Made by a program: the position numbers and the translations under genes
DNA from: Candidatus Sulfotelmatobacter sp.
Lineage (GTDB): Bacteria > Acidobacteriota > Terriglobia > Terriglobales > Acidobacteriaceae
Assembly (NCBI GenBank): GCA_030045935.1
Contig: JASIEN010000074.1
Coordinates: 1-7,049 of the forward strand
DNA: 7,049 nt
Reading direction: 5' to 3'
Notes under the pieces: generated by a model
Told to the model about the DNA's origin: nothing
Seen by the model: the letters and a program-made list of their open reading frames with translations, nothing else
Database searches by the model: none
Shown here: piece after piece, positions 1-6,008 of the stretch
Numbering within the stretch: position 1 is the first letter of the stretch
Layout: each line of letters opens with the position of its first letter

Positions 1-8
1 CCAGACTC

Positions 9-2378
9 CTACGCGCTGTTCGAAGACGCTTCCTCCTGCTCCTCAACTTCTTCGTCGCCATGGTCTTGCTCGTGATCGTGCGCATCCCCATCGCGGTAAT
101 AACTGGAATACTTTCCACGGTATTCGTAGTAGTAGTAGTAATCGGGCGAGCTCAAATCCACGGCGTTCAGCAGCACTCCGGAAACCTTGGCATTGACCTG
201 CGTAAGAATGTCGCGCGAGCGGCGCAAGGCGTGCTTGGTCGTTTGTCCCGAGCGTATCACCAGCACAATGGCATCGGCGCGCGGCGAAAGCACAACTGCA
301 TCGGTGACGGATAGCGTCGGCGGCGTATCGATAACAATATGGTCGTACTGGCCGCGCAGCTCTTCCAGTATGTCGCGCATATTGGTGGAGGCCAGCAGCT
401 CAGCAGGGTTCGGCGGTGGCGTCCCCGCCGGCAAAATCGAGAGATTGGGCAGCACAGGCGAACGCGTGATGGCCTGCTGCAGCGTGGCGCTGCCGGTCAG
501 CACATTGCTCAGTCCGCTGCGCGGCCCCATTCCCAAAGTTTTGTGAATGCTGGGCCGGCGCAGGTCAGCATCGATCAGAAGCACCCGAATCCCCTTCTGC
601 GCCAGCACCACCGCGCAGTTGATGCTGGTTGTGGTCTTGCCTTCCTGCGGCAGCGCACTGGTGATCATAATCACCTTCGGCGGCGCGCCCAGGTTCGAGA
701 GCAGCAGCGAGGTGCGCAGCGCACGATACGATTCGGCCATCTGCGACTGCGGCCGCACCTGCGTTACCAACTCCACCGCTTCTTTTGAAGTTGCAATTAC
801 AAGGCGCTTCGAGCTTCCGCTTTCCCGCGCGCTCCGCGATCCCATTGGGATCATGCCCAGCGGCGGCAGACCTGAGATCATCTGCGCTTGCTCGGTCGTG
901 CGCACGGTATTGTCCAATCCCTCCAGCAGAAAAGCGAGTCCCACGCCCGAGGTCAGTCCCAGCACGAAGGCAAACCCAAGATTGCGTGGGATATTGGGCT
1001 CAACCGGCGCGGTCGGTGCACGCGCGTAATCCACAATACGGAAATTATTGGATTTCAGCCCCGCTGAAACTCCGGCCTCTTTCATTTTTTCCATCAGCCC
1101 TTCATAAAGCTGGCGGTAGCTTTCCAGGTCGCGCTTGAGGATGCTGTATTGAATGGCGCTCTCATTGAGTTTGTTAGCTTCCTGTTTCTGCTTCTCGAGA
1201 GCGTCGTGCAGCATATTTTCGCGCTGCAATGCTGCCAGATATTGTCCGCGAATCTTGGCCGCGACCTTGTGGGTTTCCATCAGAATTTCCGCCTGAATCT
1301 CCTTGAGCTGGGTATTCAGTTGCGCCACCTTCGGATATGCCGGCCCGAACTGCGTGCTCAATTCCGCCATCTGGATTTTGACGTCAGCTTCTTTGGCGCG
1401 CAGCGTCTCCAAAAGTCCGGATGCTGTCTGCCCGCCTCCTCCAGCGTTATCGATGGCGCTTGCAGCGGAAGCAATCGTCTCCGGATCGCCCGACTGCACC
1501 AGCCGATATACCGACTCCTTTGCCATCCGCTCCGATTCGGCCGCCGTCAGCGCCTTGTTCAATTCATCGAGCTTGGAAGTGGTGATGTTCTGCTTCTCGT
1601 CAATGCCCAGAATCTCGTGCTCTTTCTGGTATCGCACCAGTTTTTCCTGCGACGTTTCCACCTTCATTTGCAAGTCGACCAGCTGCTTTGAGAGCCAGTC
1701 TGAGGCCTGCATAGTGGAATCGAAGCGCGATTTGAAATTATTTTCCGTGTAGGTGCTCATCAAGGTGTTAACCACAGTTGCAGTCAGATCCTTATCGGGA
1801 TTGCGAAAGGAAACTTTGATGATGTGCGTGTTAGGGGAGAGCGTGACTTTGAGATTTCCGCGAAATGCCCCGAGCAGTGCTGAGGTTCGGGCGGAGTCAG
1901 CCTGTAACGGATCAGGTGCGAGATCGAGAGTCGATGGCAGAGCCGGAGTCTTTCCGCCAAACTCAGCCCGGCGATCGAGTCCCAACTCCTTGATGACCTG
2001 CAACGCCAGCAGATCACTCTGCAGAATCATTACCTCGCTTTCGAGTTCCGTGGGATCGTAATAGTCAACGTTGAAGGTGGGGGAGTTGTTGAAATTGACC
2101 AGTCCCGAGTCCGGTTTGTTGATTTCGATGCTGCCGCTCGATTCGTAGATCGGCGTCATCTTCAGGCTGGCGATGGCCACGAGGGAAAAAATGGAAATCA
2201 GGCAGGTCAGCACCGTCCACTTGCGCTTGATGAGAACACGAACATATTCCCCTAGCGTGGATTCCTGTGCCGGCAGTTCGGGGTAAATCCGCGGAGCGAG
2301 ATTTCGCCCAAAGTCCGCGTTTACAGGTTGAAATTCGCGAAGGGAATTATTGGCCTGTACCAGCGATCCCGAATCCAT
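9..2378 (-). CDS. Wzc/ExoP-like polysaccharide co-polymerase and BY-type tyrosine autokinase
   Basis: This inner-membrane protein controls chain length and export of capsule or exopolysaccharide and phosphorylates itself on C-terminal tyrosines. A Wzz-type domain begins near residue 40. The first membrane segment is about 54-72 and the second about 466-486, flanking a periplasmic part rich in coiled coil (about 225-430) that ends in a GNVR-like stretch. The cytoplasmic kinase follows: Walker A SALPQEGKTT (574-583), Walker A' LLIDADLRRP (600-609) and Walker B IVIDTPP (681-687). The tail has nine tyrosines within residues 747-761, then an acidic, His-containing end (763-783). At 789 aa it is a full-length fused Gram-negative form. 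The start is supported by AGGAG five bases upstream (2384-2388). The stop is TAG. No wza, phosphatase or glycosyltransferase gene lies in the window, so the polysaccharide is unknown. The family call is very secure; the exact orthologue (Wzc, ExoP or GumC-like) is not. Confidence 0.95.
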   Translation of the reverse strand: MDSGSLVQANNSLREFQPVNADFGRNLAPRIYPELPAQESTLGEYVRVLIKRKWTVLTCLISIFSLVAIASLKMTPIYESSGSIEINKPDSGLVNFNNSPTFNVDYYDPTELESEVMILQSDLLALQVIKELGLDRRAEFGGKTPALPSTLDLAPDPLQADSARTSALLGAFRGNLKVTLSPNTHIIKVSFRNPDKDLTATVVNTLMSTYTENNFKSRFDSTMQASDWLSKQLVDLQMKVETSQEKLVRYQKEHEILGIDEKQNITTSKLDELNKALTAAESERMAKESVYRLVQSGDPETIASAASAIDNAGGGGQTASGLLETLRAKEADVKIQMAELSTQFGPAYPKVAQLNTQLKEIQAEILMETHKVAAKIRGQYLAALQRENMLHDALEKQKQEANKLNESAIQYSILKRDLESYRQLYEGLMEKMKEAGVSAGLKSNNFRIVDYARAPTAPVEPNIPRNLGFAFVLGLTSGVGLAFLLEGLDNTVRTTEQAQMISGLPPLGMIPMGSRSARESGSSKRLVIATSKEAVELVTQVRPQSQMAESYRALRTSLLLSNLGAPPKVIMITSALPQEGKTTTSINCAVVLAQKGIRVLLIDADLRRPSIHKTLGMGPRSGLSNVLTGSATLQQAITRSPVLPNLSILPAGTPPPNPAELLASTNMRDILEELRGQYDHIVIDTPPTLSVTDAVVLSPRADAIVLVIRSGQTTKHALRRSRDILTQVNAKVSGVLLNAVDLSSPDYYYYYEYRGKYSSYYRDGDAHDHEQDHGDEEVEEQEEASSNSA
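126..140 (-). repeat. In-frame (TAC)5 microsatellite encoding a Tyr run in the kinase tail
   Basis: On the coding (minus) strand five identical TAC codons encode Tyr747-Tyr751, followed by Glu and another TAC. This is the autophosphorylation cluster typical of BY-kinases. All five Tyr codons being identical makes a perfect trinucleotide tandem; slippage here would change the number of tyrosines without shifting the frame. The repeat is seen directly. Any variation in copy number is inference. Confidence 0.9.
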
Positions 2379-2383
2379 TCATT

Positions 2384-2388
2384 CTCCT
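2384..2388 (-). promoter_or_regulatory. Ribosome binding site of the wzc-like gene
   Basis: The minus strand reads AGGAG followed by five bases and then the ATG at 2378. A second ATG at 2382 overlaps in another frame but would sit one base from the Shine-Dalgarno sequence, so the start at 2378 is preferred. Confidence 0.75.
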
Positions 2389-2423
2389 AAGACGCTTCCC
2401 GTGCGGTGATTCACTGGACGCCC

Positions 2424-2452
2424 CATCCCTTCGCGCTCCGCTCAGGGCGAGC
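2424..2452 (-). repeat. Possible dispersed GC-rich intergenic repeat fragment
   Basis: On the minus strand this reads CCCTGAGCGGAGCGCGAAGG within its core. It resembles the CCTGAGCGAAGCGAAGGAT element commonly scattered between genes in Acidobacteria and related soil bacteria. The resemblance is recalled, not searched, and no second exact copy lies in the window. Confidence 0.3.
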
Positions 2453-2477
2453 CCTTTCGCGTTTTTTTGGCGAAAGG
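2453..2477. other. Stem-loop with T7 loop in the kinase-gene leader
   Basis: CCTTTCGC (2453-2460) pairs perfectly with GCGAAAGG (2470-2477) around a nine-base loop GTTTTTTTG. It lies about 75-100 bases upstream of the kinase start codon, so it may fall in its 5' untranslated region. The T-run is in the loop rather than after the stem, so it is not a standard terminator. On the minus strand the loop is A-rich. Confidence 0.5.
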
Positions 2478-2660
2478 CCGGGAGCTGATCCCAATGACAT
2501 ACACCCGCATACACTTCCGGACTCGATGGCTGGTTCATCGTCCGGAATTTCTCACAATAATCTGTAAAGGTTTCGGCGATATTCTAGCATCGCGTGGAAG
2601 AGTTCCGGCAGTGATAATCGGGATGCGGTGTGGAAAACTTGCCGCGGAGAATTAGTCTTT

Positions 2661-2757
2661 TGTCATTCCTACGCCAGCGTCCGAGAGCGACCCAGGAGAG
2701 CCTGCCCGAGGGACTGAGCGAGGCGAGGGAGTCGAATGGGAAACTGCTGTTGCCTTT
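2661..2757 (+). repeat. Possible dispersed intergenic repeat
   Basis: The segment opens with TGTCATTCCTACGC, contains GAGCGAGGCGAGGGAGTCGA and closes with AAACTGCTGTTGCC. Its ends and core resemble intergenic repeats of the form GTCATTCCGAGCGAAGCGAGGAA...CTGCTT recalled from acidobacterial genomes. No copy number can be judged from one window. Reading frames through it give low-complexity Arg/Ser/Glu peptides without family features. Confidence 0.35.
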
Positions 2758-2775
2758 CAGGGGGCAAACTGAGCG

Positions 2776-3219
2776 TCATGAGCCCCTCACGCACTCATCG
2801 AGGTGCGCCAGCACTTTGGGCCAAGCATCTTCATGGCGCTTCTTTGACTCTTCATCGGGGAATCCAGCATGCGTCAGTCGCAGCAGCGTATCGCCATCCT
2901 TAGGTATGAGATCGACTGTCACCACGGTTTCCGCGCCCGTGGTCGCTTGCGTAACCCAAGTCAGTTCCAGATGGCGGTCGCGATCCAGCGCCAGAAAGCG
3001 ACCGTAGTGCGGATGCCGCTCGCCTTCGAAGTCGGTCTCAAAAAAGAATACGTTGTTGACTTCGCCTTTCATCAACACCGATCCCGGAACCGCAAACCAG
3101 CGATCGAACTGTTGCGTCCAGGCCCGGAATAGAACCTCAGGCGATGCGCGCATGAGACGCTCGCACACAAGACGAAACGGTCGCGAGGAAAGATCTGGCA
3201 CCGCAACAACGGCGCTCAT
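2776..3219 (-). CDS. SRPBCC / AHSA1-family domain protein
   Basis: This 147-aa cytoplasmic protein is a single START-like (SRPBCC) hydrophobic-pocket domain of the Activator of Hsp90 ATPase homologue 1 type. Typical sequence includes the N-terminal strand and helix (FRLVCERLMRASPEVLFRAW, residues 15-34), the central GRFLALDRDRHLELTWV (73-89), the strand ETVVTVDLIP (97-106) and the diagnostic C-terminal helix LTHAGFPDEESKKRHEDAWP (115-134). Length matches the family. The start is supported by GGAGG at 3225-3229, five bases from ATG. It lies 79 bases downstream of the secreted propeller gene on the same strand and could be co-transcribed, though their functions have no obvious link. Family members act in ligand binding or stress responses; the ligand cannot be read from sequence. 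The family call is secure, the role unknown. Confidence 0.9.
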   Translation of the reverse strand: MSAVVAVPDLSSRPFRLVCERLMRASPEVLFRAWTQQFDRWFAVPGSVLMKGEVNNVFFFETDFEGERHPHYGRFLALDRDRHLELTWVTQATTGAETVVTVDLIPKDGDTLLRLTHAGFPDEESKKRHEDAWPKVLAHLDECVRGS

Positions 3220-3224
3220 GGGGC

Positions 3225-3229
3225 CCTCC
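3225..3229 (-). promoter_or_regulatory. Ribosome binding site of the SRPBCC gene
   Basis: GGAGG on the minus strand lies five bases upstream of the ATG at 3219. It supports this start and independent translation from the gene upstream. Confidence 0.7.
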
Positions 3230-3298
3230 AGCCAACTAAGCCAAAGTTCTGCCGGACTACCTTAACACCGAAAGACGACTGGCTCCGCAAACCAACAT

Positions 3299-5476
3299 CT
3301 ACTGGACCGTCTGCACCACCGTTCCTGACGCCGCGCTATAGTCGGTGTTGCCAGCATAGGTTGCCGTAATAGTGTCTGTCCCCGCCGGCAAAGTCTTTGT
3401 GGAAAACTTCGCCGTTCCCTCCGCCGTAACGTTGGCTGTTCCAATCTCCGAGCCGTTGTAACTAAAGATCACTTGCTGGCCCTTCGGCAGACCACCATTG
3501 CTGCTCAAAGTCGCGGTGAACTTTACAAGTTTGCCTGCCTCGGACGGATTGGGACTCGACGTGAGCGTCAATGAAATGGTTGCTTGAACAACCTGCTGTG
3601 AGAACACCGGCGACAGACTCTTGCTGTCGGCAGGGTCTCCGTTATACTCGGCCGTGAGCGAATCCGTACCAAGCGCTAACTTGGTTGTCGGAAGCGTCGC
3701 TGTGCCGTCGCTCAAAGTCGCAGTCCCGAGCTTCGAACCCCCGTTCCAGAATGTAACGGTTCCGGTGGGCGATCCGCTCGAGGCTACTTGTGCCGTTAAG
3801 GTAACGGACTCGCCAAAGTTCGCGGGGCTTGCCGAGGAACTCAGCGCCGTTTGGGTGAATAACCTCGTCAGACCAAAAATATTGAGTTCCTCGTAGCTGG
3901 CAACGATGACTTGACCGTTAGCCACGACTGGAACCAGATTTGAGTTTCCGGTGGGATACAGCCAGCTTCCAGCCGATTTATTAAAGATCGGACTTAATGT
4001 CGACCCCGAGTCTGGATTGAAGGCGTAAAGATGGACGTTTCCCGTGCCGGTACCCGACGGCCGTGAAAGCGCCCAAATGATTGCGTTGGTCGTGCCACTT
4101 GAACTAACGCTCGTGAAAAAGCCGCTACCTGGGCTCGTCACGGTCGTCGATTGCGAAACCTGGTTAAGCGATGGCGAGGGCGAAGTCAGCACTTGGTAAA
4201 CCTGAAGGTTGTTACCCCCACTGCTCACAACTCGCGGAATCGAGTCGCTGGGGTCCACGTAATACGAGGGACCGCACCAGCAACCGCCAATGTAGTAAGT
4301 GCCCAGAACATTGTTGCTGTTGCTGTTGTACCCACCCAGGTTGTCCTCATTCATGAAGTACATGTTGCCATCTTTGCCGGCAGCAACGGCGAGGTGTGGA
4401 TCAGAGCCGGGCTGGTCAGGCAGCACCATCACACCTCCCGAACCAAAATCGACATCGCCCTCGTCGAGTGAGGGCCAATCGTCGGGAGTGAACAGATCGA
4501 TTACCGTCGATAAATCGGAAGAAAGCTTGATCACGCTTTCCTGAATATTGGTTACGCCGTTGTAGGTCGTCCCCGAGTAATCGGAATTTCCGGTCACCAC
4601 CAGTACGTTGCCGGAATCATCTGCCGACGGTCCATAGCCGGACATCCATACGGAAGAAAGGAAGAAATCGTCTGGCGACGAGGCTAGGGAATCAAAAAGG
4701 TCGTTGGCATCAAGTGGCGTGAGCGTACCCGTCTCCCAACCGAGCAGCCAACCGCGGGAAAGATTCGCGGCAGAATCGCAGAAGCTGCCAAAACCCGCAT
4801 AGATATTGCCATTCGCCAGCAGTAAAGCGGGCCGCTGCCGCTGATAGGTCGCATTGAACTCAAACAAATTGCCATTCGTCAGCGAGTGCGAAGCCGAAAC
4901 TAGTTGAGGCGTAACCTTGTCTGTCAGGCTGCCCAAATCCAAAGCGTGCAGCATGTACTCGGGCGATCCGCTCGCCCGCGTATACACCATCACATAAAGA
5001 GTGTTGCTGGTCGCGTCGATGACCGGCGTCGAATTGATGCCGACATTGGGGCCGTTATTATTGCAGCCCAGCGGCATATGAATCGGTGTGCCCAGACTTA
5101 CGCTCAGCAGTATCGTTCCCGACTGTGCATCGATCGCAAAGACCGTGTCCCCTTCCGTCGCCACGTAAATGACATTGTGCACTCCCTGATATTGCCCCGC
5201 CGTGATATTCACGGCTGGCATATACAAGGGTTGGGCGTCGACCTGATCATCCAGTGCGACGCTGTGCAGCAGTCCAAAGTCAGAGGTGTTTACATTGGCT
5301 GGGGTGAGCGTAGTCTCGTTCGCATTCCACCCGGTTCGATAATTATCGTAATGATAGGTTGTGACTGAGACTGACTGGGATGCCGCGTTCGTGCCCACAA
5401 TGGCAGCGAACATCACAGCCAAAATCGCAACGAAGACCGGCAGCAGAAACGACCTGGGACCGCGTGAAGATGTCAT
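3299..5476 (-). CDS. Secreted PQQ-type beta-propeller protein with two C-terminal Ig-like domains
   Basis: The 725-aa product is exported. It has a basic N-terminus (R5, R8), a hydrophobic core FLLPVFVAILAVMFAAIVG (10-28) and a likely signal-peptidase site after A31. Residues about 40-540 look like a quinoprotein-type beta-propeller, with blades such as VIYVATEGDTVFAIDAQSG (102-120) and a second near 150-182. Two bacterial Ig-like domains follow (541-631 and 632-725), each with the TGTVTFWNGGSKLGTATL or QQVIFSYNGSEIGTA type of strand pair and a closing Y-x-G-(N/D)-x-D motif. I see no quinone-binding or dehydrogenase signature, so a structural, adhesive or carbohydrate-binding role is more likely than an enzyme. 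The frame is open to ATG at 5548, but GGAGGA lies five bases before the ATG at 5476 and the signal peptide starts there, so I choose 5476. The substrate is unknown. Confidence 0.9.
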   Translation of the reverse strand: MTSSRGPRSFLLPVFVAILAVMFAAIVGTNAASQSVSVTTYHYDNYRTGWNANETTLTPANVNTSDFGLLHSVALDDQVDAQPLYMPAVNITAGQYQGVHNVIYVATEGDTVFAIDAQSGTILLSVSLGTPIHMPLGCNNNGPNVGINSTPVIDATSNTLYVMVYTRASGSPEYMLHALDLGSLTDKVTPQLVSASHSLTNGNLFEFNATYQRQRPALLLANGNIYAGFGSFCDSAANLSRGWLLGWETGTLTPLDANDLFDSLASSPDDFFLSSVWMSGYGPSADDSGNVLVVTGNSDYSGTTYNGVTNIQESVIKLSSDLSTVIDLFTPDDWPSLDEGDVDFGSGGVMVLPDQPGSDPHLAVAAGKDGNMYFMNEDNLGGYNSNSNNVLGTYYIGGCWCGPSYYVDPSDSIPRVVSSGGNNLQVYQVLTSPSPSLNQVSQSTTVTSPGSGFFTSVSSSGTTNAIIWALSRPSGTGTGNVHLYAFNPDSGSTLSPIFNKSAGSWLYPTGNSNLVPVVANGQVIVASYEELNIFGLTRLFTQTALSSSASPANFGESVTLTAQVASSGSPTGTVTFWNGGSKLGTATLSDGTATLPTTKLALGTDSLTAEYNGDPADSKSLSPVFSQQVVQATISLTLTSSPNPSEAGKLVKFTATLSSNGGLPKGQQVIFSYNGSEIGTANVTAEGTAKFSTKTLPAGTDTITATYAGNTDYSAASGTVVQTVQ

Positions 5477-5481
5477 GAATT

Positions 5482-5487
5482 TCCTCC
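5482..5487 (-). promoter_or_regulatory. Ribosome binding site fixing the start of the propeller/Ig gene
   Basis: The minus strand carries GGAGGA, five bases before the ATG at 5476. This decides against the upstream in-frame ATG at 5548, which would add 24 residues ahead of an otherwise normal signal peptide. Confidence 0.85.
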
Positions 5488-5648
5488 GAACAGCTGTGGG
5501 AACAAAGTTTTCGCCCGGGACTGGATGGCCGACACCACCCCGAAACACATCCGTCTCATCATGCGAACACGAACTGCAAACGGCGTCAGATTGATACAGG
5601 TTCGAGCTGGCTACGAATTCGCAGGGGGCAAACCAGCGCCGGCGCGGG

Positions 5649-5812
5649 CAACATTATTCTCAAGCGGCGGTCTCGCGTCAATGGCAATGTTGGGGAGACA
5701 ACCGTCTTCCGTGCCACTTCGTGAATCTTGCAGTCTTTCAGCCTAGAGAACAAAGTCTCGATGTCTCGGTTTGACGCTTGGGTTACGTACAACCGAGCCT
5801 GTGCCAGACAGG
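5649..5812 (+). ncRNA. Candidate structured RNA region (unidentified)
   Basis: Several neighbouring inverted repeats occur in order. CAACATT (5649-5655) pairs with AATGTTG (5686-5692). GGGAGAC (5693-5699) pairs with GTCTTCC (5704-5710) around AACC, using one G-U pair that exists only in plus-strand RNA. GAGA (5746-5749) pairs with TCTC (5756-5759). CTCGGTT (5765-5771) pairs with AACCGAG (5791-5797). CCTGT (5798-5802) pairs with ACAGG (5808-5812). A strong terminator-like hairpin follows 21 bases later. This arrangement suits a small RNA or leader on either strand. I recognise no known family (not 4.5S SRP RNA; no riboswitch core), and chance pairing is possible for the shorter stems. Confidence 0.27.
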
Positions 5813-5833
5813 AGAGCCCTGACGGAGCGATAA

Positions 5834-5859
5834 AAAGGCGGGCGTTCTCGCCCGCCTTT
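5834..5859 (-). terminator. Intrinsic terminator-like stem-loop
   Basis: AAAGGCGGGCG (5834-5844) pairs perfectly with CGCCCGCCTTT (5849-5859) around a TTCT loop, giving an 11-bp stem, mostly G-C. Read on the minus strand the stem is followed by a run of five T (5832-5836, partly in the stem), so leftward termination looks better. On the plus strand the tail is only TTTCC, which is weaker but possible. Neither flanking gene ends here: both point away. It must therefore end an unannotated transcript or attenuate the leader of the propeller/Ig gene. Confidence 0.6.
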
Positions 5860-5953
5860 CCATGAGACAAGATGATTCCTACTCCCGCAAAACAGCCGCT
5901 AATATCTGAGCTTTTAGCCGGATTTCAGTAGGTGGATACGACCATTATGCGCG

Positions 5954-5981
5954 TGAAGTTGTGCTCCCATTCAGCCGATAG
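5954..5981 (+). promoter_or_regulatory. Candidate sigma-28 (FliA) flagellar promoter
   Basis: TGAAGTTG (5954-5961) matches the sigma-28 -35 consensus TAAAGTTT at six of eight positions. GCCGATAG (5974-5981) matches the -10 consensus GCCGATAA at seven of eight. The spacer is 12 bases, against the usual 11. It lies 27 bases upstream of the PAS-GGDEF start codon and the downstream gene is motA, a classic sigma-28 target, so the context agrees. The match is seen directly; use by a flagellar sigma factor is inferred. Confidence 0.55.
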
Positions 5982-6008
5982 AAGAGTCGAAAGCACTGCG
6001 GTCACGCC

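Larger units (their letters stand above)
2379..2775. other. 397-bp intergenic region with hairpin and repeat-like segments
   Basis: This stretch separates the start of the kinase gene from the stop of the SRPBCC gene, both on the minus strand. It holds the kinase gene's ribosome binding site, an 8-bp hairpin with a T7 loop (2453-2477) and two segments that look like dispersed intergenic repeats (about 2424-2452 and 2661-2757). The promoter for the kinase gene should lie here, but I found no convincing -35/-10 pair. Short open frames crossing it show no recognisable protein character. Confidence 0.6.
5477..6008. other. 532-bp divergent intergenic region
   Basis: This lies between the propeller/Ig gene (leftward) and the PAS-GGDEF gene (rightward). 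From left to right it holds the leftward Shine-Dalgarno, a series of inverted repeats (5649-5812), a terminator-like stem-loop (5834-5859) and a sigma-28-like promoter (5954-5981). I found no convincing sigma-70 promoter for the leftward gene. Open frames here are either shadows or the doubtful TTG-started frame listed under rejected items. Confidence 0.7.

Noticed and set aside
60..2061. Series of plus-strand frames inside the kinase gene
   Set aside because: They are shadows of the minus-strand gene. Their Arg/Ser/His-rich composition follows from reading GC-rich codons in the wrong frame.
2347..2538. 63-codon minus-strand frame overlapping the kinase start
   Set aside because: It overlaps the kinase gene's start and its ribosome binding site in another frame and runs through the repeat-like and hairpin segments, with no recognisable protein character.
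5477..5548. 24-codon N-terminal extension of the propeller/Ig gene
   Set aside because: The ATG at 5476 has a strong Shine-Dalgarno at the right distance and begins a textbook signal peptide. The extension would bury that signal behind a polar segment.
5631..5700. Possible c-di-GMP (GEMM-I) riboswitch, because of GGGCAAACC-like sequence at about 5625-5633
   Set aside because: The downstream GEMM core elements (GNRA loop, GGGACGCAAAGC and receptor) are absent, so only a short chance match remains.
5586..5870. 94-codon minus-strand frame with a TTG start preceded by AGGA at six bases
   Set aside because: It reads straight through the terminator-like stem-loop and the hairpin chain, starts on TTG, and has no recognisable domain or composition of a real protein. 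I treat it as a chance frame over a structured region, though the Shine-Dalgarno-like match means it is not fully excluded.
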